Positions 7,996 through 16,227 of a DNA stretch of 64,000 nt are shown in pieces. The position numbers were made by a program, and so were the translations under genes. How positions within the stretch are numbered: the first letter of the stretch is position 1; each line of letters starts with the position of its first letter. The notes under the pieces were generated by a model. That model had not been told where the DNA came from. It did no database searches and saw only the letters and a list, made by a program, of their open reading frames with translations. Origin of the DNA: JANQEU01 sp965601455. GTDB taxonomy: Bacteria > Bacteroidota > Bacteroidia > Cytophagales > Cyclobacteriaceae. The stretch is taken from the NCBI GenBank assembly GCA_965601455.1, contig OZ271831.1, forward strand, positions 620,001 to 684,000, written 5' to 3'.

Positions 7996-8769
7996 TTAGC
8001 TGCCACCAAACCAGTTTTTAAAATCGGTTGCCTTTTCGGCAGAAACAACAATATGCTCCTCGTTGTCGATTGAGAGTTCAACGAGGAGTTTTCCTTTGTG
8101 GTATTTGTGAACGACCCTGATAAAGGGTAAATGCAGAATGTATTGTCGATTTGCACGATAGAAGCTTTCCGGATTAAGCAATTCCTGTGCTTCATCCAAT
8201 GAGTGGTCCAAAATGTACTTTTTACCACTTTTTTCCACTAGATGAACGACGGAATTATGAGTGTAAATAAAGGCAATTTCGTGAGTGTATATTGCCATTA
8301 GTTTGTCTCCGACTTTTACCAGAAATCGATCCTTATAAGATCTAGATTGGTTTCGGATTTCCTCGATTACATTTCGAAGATCAGGAGAAGATCCGTTCCC
8401 ATTTCCAAAAGAGGCTTTCAGCTTTCTCAATTTTTCAAGACTCTCTTTCAGTTCCACTTGGTTGATGGGTTTTAGCAAATAATCGATGCTATTTACCTTA
8501 AAAGCTTTTAAGGAATACTCGTCAAAGGCCGTAGTAAAAATTACCGGGGCATTAACCTCTACCTGGTCGAATATGTCAAAACTCAATCCATCACTTAACT
8601 GAATGTCCATAAAAATCAAGTCCGGATCTTCATTTTTATTTAGCCAAAGGACTGTGTCCTTTACACTATCGAGTACCTCGATTATTTCTATAGTCGAATC
8701 CGTCTCTTCAATTAGTTTTTGAAGACGTCGAAAGGCTGGTGCTTCGTCTTCCACTATAACCACTTTCAT
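7996..8769 (-). CDS. LytTR-family response regulator
   Basis: The 257-residue protein has a receiver domain (about 1-120) with acidic pocket EDE at 7-9, phosphoacceptor Asp55 in FMDIQL, Thr/Ala near 78-80 (FTTAFDEYS) and a conserved LLKP loop near 97. A LytTR DNA-binding domain follows (about 150-255), with FLVKVGDKL, IAFIYTHNSVVHL and FYRANRQYILHLP. LytTR regulators bind short direct repeats spaced two helical turns apart. The start overlaps the stop of the kinase gene by four bases (ATGA), so kinase and regulator are translationally coupled. Three 21-bp-phased repeats upstream of the pair are the obvious candidate binding site. Confidence 0.95.
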   Translation of the reverse strand: MKVVIVEDEAPAFRRLQKLIEETDSTIEIIEVLDSVKDTVLWLNKNEDPDLIFMDIQLSDGLSFDIFDQVEVNAPVIFTTAFDEYSLKAFKVNSIDYLLKPINQVELKESLEKLRKLKASFGNGNGSSPDLRNVIEEIRNQSRSYKDRFLVKVGDKLMAIYTHEIAFIYTHNSVVHLVEKSGKKYILDHSLDEAQELLNPESFYRANRQYILHLPFIRVVHKYHKGKLLVELSIDNEEHIVVSAEKATDFKNWFGGS

Positions 8770-9815
8770 GATTCGAGGACAAGCTTATTTTCGTGATTCA
8801 TAAGATTTATAATGGGCACCGAGACGCGAAAAATGCTATCCGAATTTGTAATCATAATTTCCCGGTCTGCCAGAATATTGTATCGTTTTCTGATGTTAGA
8901 TAGTCCCGTTTTTGTACTCTCTCCAAGAGAACTCTTTATCTGCAGATTGTTCTCCACAATTATGCTGCTTTCACGATCTACGTAAATAGATATGGTAAGA
9001 GGCCTTTTTCTGGAAACTTCGTTGTGCTTTATGGCATTTTCAATAAGCATTTGTAAAGTCAAGGGAGCGATGTGTGTGCTTAAATAATGCTCCTCAATAT
9101 CAAATTCCACTGATAAGTTATCAGGATATCTCATTTGAAGAAGGAATACGTAAGATTTGGCAAAATCAAGTTCTTCCTCAAGGCTTACTAGCTCCCTGTT
9201 TTTATTTGAAAGGATATATCGGTAGACCTCCGATAGCTTCTGTGTAAACTGGATGGCCGTCTCTTGGTTCTCCGCAATAAGTGTCGTTAAGGTATTCAGG
9301 CTGTTAAATAAGAAATGTGGACTCATTTGATTTTGTAAAACAGCAAATTGAGTCTTGATCTGTTGACTCTTGAGCTCTTCGGTTACTTTGATAGAATCTC
9401 TCCACTTCTCAAAAAAGTAAACGGCTTCATACATTCCCCCAATTATTAAAGTCATGGCGCCACTGAAAATTCCTACTTGCCAAAAATCTTGGAGATCAAA
9501 CATGGTTTGTATGGTGGTATATCCCAGAACTAATCGGACTGGAATAGGTGCCAAGCTGACAAACAGGGTTAAGGAAATAAAGGTTAATGGAAGTCTTTTG
9601 GCTGTCTGGCTTGCTTCCGGAAATCTTCTTCGGAAGTAGTAAAAAATCGACATGGCACCGTTCCAATACACCGCAGTGAATACTAAAGAATGGAAGTAGT
9701 TGATCCAGAAATTGTCAATAAAGTAATGACCTTCCGGTGAGGTAATGTGTGCAATAAACGCGACTAAAGGAATCCCGGTCCAACGTATTTGCCATTCTTT
9801 GATTTTCAACTTCAT
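8766..9815 (-). CDS. LytS/YehU-type membrane sensor histidine kinase
   Basis: The protein has 349 residues. The N-terminal third carries about four membrane spans (near 12-28, 40-60, 75-98 and 115-135). After a short linker comes the His_kinase domain with phosphoacceptor His167 in QNQMSPHFLFNSLNTL, then a HATPase_c region with the N-box LTLQMLIENAIKHNE and a late G-box TGLSNIRKRYNIL. There is no recognisable extracellular ligand domain, so the signal is probably sensed within or next to the membrane. It is cotranscribed with the LytTR regulator and divergent from the TonB-dependent receptor at 10072. A TACTTTTA box at 9840-9847 on the minus strand may be its -7 element. Confidence 0.93.
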   Translation of the reverse strand: MKLKIKEWQIRWTGIPLVAFIAHITSPEGHYFIDNFWINYFHSLVFTAVYWNGAMSIFYYFRRRFPEASQTAKRLPLTFISLTLFVSLAPIPVRLVLGYTTIQTMFDLQDFWQVGIFSGAMTLIIGGMYEAVYFFEKWRDSIKVTEELKSQQIKTQFAVLQNQMSPHFLFNSLNTLTTLIAENQETAIQFTQKLSEVYRYILSNKNRELVSLEEELDFAKSYVFLLQMRYPDNLSVEFDIEEHYLSTHIAPLTLQMLIENAIKHNEVSRKRPLTISIYVDRESSIIVENNLQIKSSLGESTKTGLSNIRKRYNILADREIMITNSDSIFRVSVPIINLMNHENKLVLES

Positions 9816-9883
9816 TACTGGAGGATGTTATTATTACCTTAAAAGTACGCAATTGGAGCCCTTCTTTAGGGGTCAAAGTCTTT

Positions 9884-9932
9884 GAAGCCGGGTTTTCAGA
9901 CTTCGAAACCGTACAAATTCCCGGTGAAACCG
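9884..9932. promoter_or_regulatory. three GAARCCG direct repeats at a 21-bp period (candidate LytTR sites)
   Basis: GAAGCCG at 9884-9890, GAAACCG at 9905-9911 and GAAACCG at 9926-9932 are spaced exactly 21 bases apart. The first two repeats match at 11 of 14 positions when extended 7 bases leftward (9877-9890 and 9898-9911). LytTR regulators typically bind tandem 9-bp repeats separated by about 12 bp, which is the same 21-bp phase. Read on the minus strand the units contain GGYTTC, resembling the GTT core of known LytTR sites. The array lies between the LytS/LytTR pair and the divergent TonB-dependent receptor gene. Confidence 0.6.
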
Positions 9933-10071
9933 GAACCTTATAAAAAATCCGCATTTTCCATTTAAAGCCAAGTAATTACGGTGTCGAATAACTAGTTCCC
10001 TGCCTGAGCCACCTTTTGATTACCTGCCACTTTACCTCCCGTTAGTTTCACCATCAGAAATCATCACAAAA

Positions 10072-12510
10072 ATGAATTTACTCAACACAAACATCTATGC
10101 TAGAAACCACGAGGTGGTAAAGATTTTATTGGGAATGGTTATGGCTTTCATCAGCCTGACTGTTTCGGCGCAAACGCAGGTTGTAAAAGGACGTATTCTC
10201 GATGCAACTGCGGAGTACCCGTTAATTGGGGCAACGATTACATTAGTAGATTCTGATCCAATAATTGGTTCGGTAACAGATATAGAAGGGAATTTCAGAA
10301 TAGAAAATGTTCCAGCTGGACGGCATACATTCATTGTGCAGTATATTGGTTATAAGAGTGCTACCCTTCCGAATGTATTGGTTACTGCAGGGAAAGAAGT
10401 TATTCTACCCATTAAACTTGAGGAATCGGTAGAAAGTCTGGAAGCTGTAGTTGTAACGGCAGATACTGATAAAGACCTTCCTATAAATGATCTCGCCAAA
10501 GTAAGCGCCAGAACCTTCAGTTTGGAGGAAGTTACACGGTTCTCCGGTGGTAGAAATGACGTAGCTCGACTTGCAACTTCTTTCGCTGGAGTAAGTGCGC
10601 CTAACGATTCAAGAAATGACATAGTTGTCCGTGGAAATTCACCTAACGGATTACTTTGGAGAGTAGAGGGCATCCCGGTGGCGACAACCAATCACTTTGC
10701 AACTCTAGGAACGACCGGTGGTCCTGTAAATGCATTAAATACCAATCTTCTTAGAACTTCCGACTTTCTTACTGGGGCTTTTCCAGCTGAATACGGTAAT
10801 TCCAATGCTGCAGTTTTCGATGTGAATTTCAGAAATGGCAATACGGACAAGTTTGAATTTACTGGTCAGATGTCAGCTTTTAGTGGGCTCGAATTCATGG
10901 CGGAAGGTCCGCTTAAGCGAGGCAATAATTCTTCTTTTGTGGTGTCTTATCGATACGGTATCGCGAGTTTGGCTGCTACCGGAACCAATGCAATACCATT
11001 TTACCAGGATCTTTCCTTTAAACTAAACCTGGGCCAATCTAAACTAGGTACTATTGAATTATTTGGTATGGGGGGATTAAGCAGCATAGACTTCCTTGGG
11101 GATGAAACAGACGAAGATGACTTGTTTGCCGACCCTAACGTCGACGCTTTTGTCGGAAATGTTCTGGGAGTAGGTGGTGTAACTCATAAAATCAGCTTAA
11201 ATAAGAAAAACTACCTAAAAACATCGCTGGGAATCTCCGCCAATGGAAACGATTTTACCCAAAACAATTTTATAAGAAATTCTGATGGAGAAGTTATCGA
11301 TAAGTACCGTGCTACAGAAGTGGACAACTTAGAAACCCGCTACACGCTGACCAGTACACTAAATACTAAGTTCAATGCACGGTGGAGTCTAAGATCCGGG
11401 TTTTTAGCTGAGTTGTATGCACCGAGTTTTTTGACCCGTGACAGGGATGATGATACATTTATACCTGACCTGGATGGAAATCAGATCCCGGACTTTTTCA
11501 ATCCTGTGACGGATATGACAGAGAGCTACCTGGTCAGCCAGTTATATAGCCAGGCTGAATACAAATTCACTGATAATCTGAAGGCGACTTTTGGACTACA
11601 TGGTCAGCACCTGTCGATTAATAATGACGCGATTATCGAGCCCAGAGCAGCCATCAGCTGGCAATTTACCGACCAGCAACGTATCAGTTTCGCGTACGGA
11701 CACCATTCACAGGTAGCTCCTGCTCCAATCTTATTCTATGAAGAAAGGTTGGGTGAAGGACTATTTGAAAGAACCAATGAGGATCTGGAATTCATAAAGG
11801 CACACCACCTGGTACTTGGTTACGATTATAACATTGGAAGAGACTGGAGAATTAAGAGTGAAGTTTATTATCAAAGCTTATACGATGTACCGGTAGAAAG
11901 AACATCGAGTAGTTATTCTGTGCTCAACGAAGGAGCAGACTTCGTTTTTGACCAAAGAGGGTCTTTAGTGAATGAAGGAGTTGGAACAAACTACGGAATT
12001 GAGCTTACGGCTGAAAAGTTTTTCAGTCGCGGATACTATGCTCTCATTACTGGTTCTTTGTTTGAGTCCACTTATGAGGGTAGCGATGGAATGGAACGAA
12101 GCACTTCATTCAATTCAAACAGTGTTTTCAATGTGTTGGCAGGGAAAGAATGGAAATTCGGATCGTCTAATCAAAATGCATGGACATTTGATACCAAGTT
12201 TACGGGCTCAGGTGGAAGGCCTTTTACTCCTATTGATCTTGAGGCATCAAGAAATAGTGGCGAGGAAGTTCGTTTTGAGGACCAGGCCTTCAGCGATCGA
12301 TACTCGGCATACTTCCGCTGGGATGTAAAATTCGGTGTTCGATTGAATAGTCTAAAAAGAAGCGTATCCCATCAGTTTTTCGTAGATCTTCAGAATGTTA
12401 CCAATCGAGAAAATGAGTTTGTTGCCCGATACAATGACCTGACCAATGAAATCAATGGTGTTAATCAGATCGGTTTTTTTCCGGATGTGATGTACAGAAT
12501 CCAGTTCTAG
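10072..12510 (+). CDS. TonB-dependent outer-membrane receptor with CarboxypepD_reg-like domain
   Basis: The 812-residue protein has a signal peptide (about 1-33, ending VSAQ) and a carboxypeptidase-regulatory-like beta-sandwich (about 37-125, VKGRILDATAEYPLIGATI). The plug domain (about 140-245) begins with LEAVVVTA and includes RNDIVVRGNSPNGLLWRVEGI. A 22-strand barrel ends in the aromatic terminus MYRIQF. It imports an unknown large ligand with TonB energy. No SusD-like partner follows, so it is not a classical SusCD system. It is divergent from the LytS/LytTR pair, whose regulator probably controls it through the 21-bp repeats 140-190 bases upstream. A strong terminator follows the stop codon. 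Confidence 0.92.
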   Translation: MNLLNTNIYARNHEVVKILLGMVMAFISLTVSAQTQVVKGRILDATAEYPLIGATITLVDSDPIIGSVTDIEGNFRIENVPAGRHTFIVQYIGYKSATLPNVLVTAGKEVILPIKLEESVESLEAVVVTADTDKDLPINDLAKVSARTFSLEEVTRFSGGRNDVARLATSFAGVSAPNDSRNDIVVRGNSPNGLLWRVEGIPVATTNHFATLGTTGGPVNALNTNLLRTSDFLTGAFPAEYGNSNAAVFDVNFRNGNTDKFEFTGQMSAFSGLEFMAEGPLKRGNNSSFVVSYRYGIASLAATGTNAIPFYQDLSFKLNLGQSKLGTIELFGMGGLSSIDFLGDETDEDDLFADPNVDAFVGNVLGVGGVTHKISLNKKNYLKTSLGISANGNDFTQNNFIRNSDGEVIDKYRATEVDNLETRYTLTSTLNTKFNARWSLRSGFLAELYAPSFLTRDRDDDTFIPDLDGNQIPDFFNPVTDMTESYLVSQLYSQAEYKFTDNLKATFGLHGQHLSINNDAIIEPRAAISWQFTDQQRISFAYGHHSQVAPAPILFYEERLGEGLFERTNEDLEFIKAHHLVLGYDYNIGRDWRIKSEVYYQSLYDVPVERTSSSYSVLNEGADFVFDQRGSLVNEGVGTNYGIELTAEKFFSRGYYALITGSLFESTYEGSDGMERSTSFNSNSVFNVLAGKEWKFGSSNQNAWTFDTKFTGSGGRPFTPIDLEASRNSGEEVRFEDQAFSDRYSAYFRWDVKFGVRLNSLKRSVSHQFFVDLQNVTNRENEFVARYNDLTNEINGVNQIGFFPDVMYRIQF

Positions 12511-12533
12511 TGATGATTAGAACCGGTTCGAAG

Positions 12534-12558
12534 AACCCGCCATTTGGCGGGTTTTTTT
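12534..12558 (+). terminator. rho-independent terminator after the TonB-dependent receptor
   Basis: An 8-bp perfect stem AACCCGCC / GGCGGGTT with an ATTT loop is followed by a T run to 12558. It lies 24 bases after the receptor stop codon on the plus strand. Confidence 0.9.
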
Positions 12559-12624
12559 ATGTATAATCATTGAAATAAGTCGTTGAAGAGACAGCACAGA
12601 GACTCATTTTTTGAGATTTGACCC

Positions 12625-12632
12625 TAGTTTTG
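12625..12632 (+). promoter_or_regulatory. -7 box TAGTTTTG upstream of lipoprotein gene
   Basis: TAGTTTTG matches TAnnTTTG exactly and ends five bases before the ATG at 12638, implying a leaderless or almost leaderless transcript. It supports 12638 rather than the in-frame TTG at 12611 as the start. Confidence 0.5.
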
Positions 12633-12637
12633 CGGAC

Positions 12638-13510
12638 ATGAAAATTTTACTGCCAGCGCTTCTACTTGTTGCCATTTCCTGTTCCTCTCCACAACCTAAT
12701 AATCAAAAGGAACCCTTATCTGCTGATGCCAGGTACATCCCACTATCATGGGTTCCCGATAGGGTATTAAGTGCTGAAAATCGTTTGAAATCCAGCACCG
12801 CGGGGTCAAGAATTCTGGACGCTATTAATGCTCACGGTGGGCTTCAAAGGTGGTACGATAACGGTCCCATTTTTTTTCGATTCAACTATCGACCAATTGG
12901 TGGGCGTCCAAGAGATACTTATCAGACTATTGACACATGGTCTTCAAGAGCCGTTCATTGGTTTGCGGATGACAGCACAAAAACATACGGTTTTGATGGA
13001 GAGAAAGCATGGTACATGCCAGATTCCACGGCGACTGTTCACAATCCAAGGTTTTGGTCCATGACACCTTACTATTTTGTCGGCATTCCGTTTGTTTTTG
13101 CGGATGAAGGGGTGAATTTTCAACAGTTGGAAGATTCCCAATACGAAGGAAGGACATATGATCTGGTTAAGGTGACTTTCGATGCAGGTACCGGAGACGC
13201 TCCTGACGATTTTTATGTGATTTACATCGATAAGGAAACCAGTCGGGTTGGAGCAATACGGTACATCGTTTCCTACCCTGGATTCTATGATAAAGGGGAG
13301 TCTTCCGTCGAAAAATTCATGAACTATATTGGCGAACAATCCATAAATGGGATTACTCTACCAACTGAGATACACACGTTGATCTGGGAGAATGAAACAC
13401 CTGGTGAAAAGACTACCCATACGGAGATTACTGATGTGCGGTTTTATCCTGACTTACCAAATGGATACTTTTCCATGCCTGAAGAAGGGATTATTCAGGA
13501 AAGTTTGTAA
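12638..13510 (+). CDS. uncharacterised lipoprotein, possibly DUF6503-like
   Basis: The 290-residue protein starts with a lipoprotein signal (LLLVAISCSS, lipidated Cys at residue 15). The mature part has AGSRILDAINAHGGLQRWYD near residue 60, then alternating beta strands with aromatic residues, and ends with YFSMPEEGII. The overall look, with an IxAHGGxxxW start and paired strands measuring a lipid-like surface, recalls LolA-like or DUF6503-like periplasmic proteins common in Bacteroidota. I cannot confirm the family. It has its own -7 box, follows the receptor terminator, and is separated from the Nudix gene by only 14 bases, so the two may be cotranscribed. Confidence 0.8.
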   Translation: MKILLPALLLVAISCSSPQPNNQKEPLSADARYIPLSWVPDRVLSAENRLKSSTAGSRILDAINAHGGLQRWYDNGPIFFRFNYRPIGGRPRDTYQTIDTWSSRAVHWFADDSTKTYGFDGEKAWYMPDSTATVHNPRFWSMTPYYFVGIPFVFADEGVNFQQLEDSQYEGRTYDLVKVTFDAGTGDAPDDFYVIYIDKETSRVGAIRYIVSYPGFYDKGESSVEKFMNYIGEQSINGITLPTEIHTLIWENETPGEKTTHTEITDVRFYPDLPNGYFSMPEEGIIQESL

Positions 13511-13524
13511 GAATCCTAAAGGAA

Positions 13525-13950
13525 ATGACCAGACTTGCTGCAGGTGCACGGATACTGAATTTATCGGGAGAATTACTCATCGTTAAACCTTCCTACAAGT
13601 CTTATTGGCATATCCCTGGTGGGGTTGTTGAAAAAAGTGAAAGTCCTCTTGAGGCCTGTGTTCGGGAAGTAAGAGAGGAAATAGGTTGGTCCATTGAGCC
13701 TGAGTGCCTGCTAGCAGTCAACCATGAAAGAGAGAAGACGGATTATCAGTCAAAAGTGATTTTCGTATTTGATGGAGGTATAATAAGTGATCAAGACATT
13801 AGCCAACTGGTTCTCCAAAAGAATGAGATATCCGAGATCAAGTTTATCCCACTTAAAAGTTGCAGTGATTTTTTGGATCCTGTGATGTCACGGATAATTA
13901 CATCCATCGATGATCATCCGAAGTACTTGGACAGCGAGAACATTTTTTAG
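13525..13950 (+). CDS. Nudix hydrolase
   Basis: The 141-residue cytoplasmic protein carries a complete Nudix box (GX5EX7REUXEEXGU): GVVEKSE, then REVREEIGW, at about residues 33-55. The WHIPGGVV lead-in is typical. Nudix enzymes hydrolyse nucleoside diphosphates linked to another moiety; the substrate (oxidised dNTP, nucleotide sugar, NDP-alcohol or other) cannot be told from the sequence. The Ile/Phe-rich strand pair EISEIKFIPL after the box is normal for the fold. It lies 14 bases after the lipoprotein gene and is convergent with the sulfotransferase gene, 10 bases apart. Confidence 0.92.
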   Translation: MTRLAAGARILNLSGELLIVKPSYKSYWHIPGGVVEKSESPLEACVREVREEIGWSIEPECLLAVNHEREKTDYQSKVIFVFDGGIISDQDISQLVLQKNEISEIKFIPLKSCSDFLDPVMSRIITSIDDHPKYLDSENIF

Positions 13951-13960
13951 CCTAAGTACG

Positions 13961-14710
13961 CTATTCGGAAGAGGAATATCGTTTTAAATATCTCTCGAAA
14001 AGAACGGTATATCCTTTTTGATAGTACTCATCAAATGCTTGATTTTCCTCTGTCGTGAGTTGCTTGGAATGGTGCCCTAATTCTCCGCTTTTCCCCTGGG
14101 TTTCGGAAGTGTGTTTTTTCTTCGTGTATGCAGCAATAGACCCTTTTTTGTGTTCCTCGAGGTTTTCGAAGAAGCTGGATACTTTCTCTTGTTCTATTCC
14201 CATTAGTTGAGCCAGTTCTCTAAATGGATCTTCAGGATTTTTTACCATGTCCTCGTAATATAAAAGGAGCTTCTTTCCGGTGAATTCATCAAATTTCTGG
14301 ATGTTTCGGATATACCAATTAGGAGGTTGCTTGAATAGACGTCCATTTAGAAATTTTTCGATGTTCGAATATCGATGAACGCGCTCAATTCCTTGTTGCC
14401 TGATGATACACTCACGATAATCCCGAAGCACCAGAATCACCTTTGAGTATTGCCCCATCACTTTCCATCCCGCATGCGCACGGTCGATGCAATAGTCATT
14501 TCCAGTTAATGTTCGTTCACTGCCGGGAGTAGGTTGTTCAGTCATGGTTTCCATGAAATACCGAATCCAGTTGGTACCGCTACGGGGATATGAGACCAAA
14601 AGGGGTAGATCATATCTCTTGAATCCGTACATCACATTCCCCCCCTTAGATACGTTCTGAGATAATAGGTTCACCTTATGGACGATGATGTTTTTAACTT
14701 CCTCTAGCAT
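13961..14710 (-). CDS. sulfotransferase family protein
   Basis: From the ATG at 14710 the protein has 249 residues; an in-frame TTG at 14740 would add ten. The PAPS-binding signatures of the Sulfotransfer_1 family are present: the 5'-phosphosulfate loop LLVSYPRSGTNWIRYF near residue 38, the 3'-phosphate site VILVLRDYRECIIRQ near 93, and a C-terminal loop around KHTSETQGKSGELGHHS. Such enzymes transfer sulfate from PAPS to sugars or other hydroxyls. There is no signal peptide, so the acceptor is probably a cytoplasmic precursor, for example of surface polysaccharide or lipid. No PAPS synthesis or glycosyltransferase gene is adjacent, so the acceptor is unknown. Confidence 0.85.
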   Translation of the reverse strand: MLEEVKNIIVHKVNLLSQNVSKGGNVMYGFKRYDLPLLVSYPRSGTNWIRYFMETMTEQPTPGSERTLTGNDYCIDRAHAGWKVMGQYSKVILVLRDYRECIIRQQGIERVHRYSNIEKFLNGRLFKQPPNWYIRNIQKFDEFTGKKLLLYYEDMVKNPEDPFRELAQLMGIEQEKVSSFFENLEEHKKGSIAAYTKKKHTSETQGKSGELGHHSKQLTTEENQAFDEYYQKGYTVLFERYLKRYSSSE

Positions 14711-14853
14711 ATGATAGTAGCGGAAAAGTAATTTGATCAAAGACAGCTACAAAATGTCCGATGAGTTTTCAGGCGAATTCGGTGGGCTTTTGGTGCATAA
14801 AGAGCAGTCAAAAATGAAACTTATTAAATTTAAGAAAGACTAACTGATATTCT

Positions 14854-16227
14854 ATGCGCCCCTACATACAAGTGTTCATTTTTTGTCTTTCAATTTGTCA
14901 GCTTGCTATAGCGCAAAACTGGCAACCACTATTCAATGAGAAAGATCTTGAAGACTTTATTCAACTAGGTGGTAAAGCAAAGTATTCACTACAAAATGGC
15001 GTGATTGTTGGCGAGGCCATTTTTAACTCACCTAATAGCTTCTTAGCTACTAAAAAGACTTATGGAGATTTCATACTGGAGTTTGATGTTTTCCTGGATT
15101 CAGACTTGAATTCCGGTGTTCAAATAAGAAGTAATTCAAATCCCGATTATCGAAATGGTGTTGTTCATGGCTACCAGGTTGAACTGGATCCATCTTCTCG
15201 AGCCTGGACTGGGGGGATATACGACGAGCAACGTCGTGGATGGCTTTATCCACTAACCCGAAATGCACAGGGCCAGATGGCCTACAAACATGCATCATGG
15301 AATACCTTCCGCATTGAGGCCATCGGAAATTCCATTAATGTTTGGGTGAATGGAATCCAGACAGCACATCTTAGGGATGATGTGACTTCCGAGGGCTTCA
15401 TTGGATTACAAGTACATAGTATCAGCGAAGCAAGTGGCCTTGAAGGTGTGATGGTGAAATGGCGTAACCTTCGAATTATGACCCAGGATCTGGTAAATTA
15501 CAGCTGGAGGGTAGACCCTTCGATCCCACAATTTAGTTACCTAAAAAATGAACTAACCGAATGGGAAAAAAGAAAAGGCTTTCGGTTATTGTGGGATGCT
15601 GAATCATCCAAAGGTTGGCGTGGTGCGAAGTTGGCCGAATTCCCTGAATCGGGCTGGTCAATCAGTGACGGAGTATTGACTGTTGAAGCATCTGACGGGG
15701 GCGAATCCACCGGAGGTGGTGACATCTTTACGAGGAACACTTACAGTGACTTTGAACTTGAGTTGGAGTTTAAGATAACCGAAGGTGCCAACAGTGGAAT
15801 CAAGTACTTCGTGGATCCTGAACTAAACAAAGGTCCGGGATCTGCTATTGGATGTGAATTTCAAATACTGGATGATAGAAAGCACCCGGATGCGAAAATG
15901 GGTGTGAATGGAAATAGAACTGTTGGATCATTGTATGATCTGATCACTGCCGAAAATCTATCAGAACCTCGTCCAGATAAACGGTTTAATGGCATTGGAA
16001 AGTGGAACAAAGCCCGGATTGTATCTAAAAATGGGCGTGTCGAACATTGGTTGAATAACATTAAAGTCGTTGAATACGACCGTAATTCACAGATGTTTCG
16101 ATCACTGGTAGCCTACAGTAAATACAAAAATTGGGATCAGTTCGGCCAATGGCCTGAAGGTCACATCCTGCTACAGGATCACGGTAATGAGGTAAGCTTT
16201 CGATCAATTAAAATCAGAGAACTATGA
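14854..16227 (+). CDS. secreted protein with two DUF1080 (3-keto-disaccharide hydrolase family) domains
   Basis: The 457-residue protein has a signal peptide (about 1-20, ending AIAQ) and two concanavalin-like DUF1080 domains. The N-terminal copy (about 23-210) has NSGVQIRSNS, GYQVELDPSSRAWTGGIYDE and RGWLYPL. The C-terminal copy (about 235-457) has FRLLWDAESSKGWRG, NSGIKYFVD, CEFQILDDRKHPDAK and NRTVGSLYDLI. The two copies belong to visibly different subgroups, so this is a fusion rather than a recent duplication. Pfam PF06439 is now named 3-keto-disaccharide hydrolase; members cleave glycosides whose C3 has been oxidised. The 3' end overlaps the first Gfo/Idh/MocA gene by four bases, and a second such gene overlaps that one, so the three form a tightly coupled module. 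A TAAATTTA box at 14825-14832 may be the -7 element. Confidence 0.9.
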   Translation: MRPYIQVFIFCLSICQLAIAQNWQPLFNEKDLEDFIQLGGKAKYSLQNGVIVGEAIFNSPNSFLATKKTYGDFILEFDVFLDSDLNSGVQIRSNSNPDYRNGVVHGYQVELDPSSRAWTGGIYDEQRRGWLYPLTRNAQGQMAYKHASWNTFRIEAIGNSINVWVNGIQTAHLRDDVTSEGFIGLQVHSISEASGLEGVMVKWRNLRIMTQDLVNYSWRVDPSIPQFSYLKNELTEWEKRKGFRLLWDAESSKGWRGAKLAEFPESGWSISDGVLTVEASDGGESTGGGDIFTRNTYSDFELELEFKITEGANSGIKYFVDPELNKGPGSAIGCEFQILDDRKHPDAKMGVNGNRTVGSLYDLITAENLSEPRPDKRFNGIGKWNKARIVSKNGRVEHWLNNIKVVEYDRNSQMFRSLVAYSKYKNWDQFGQWPEGHILLQDHGNEVSFRSIKIREL

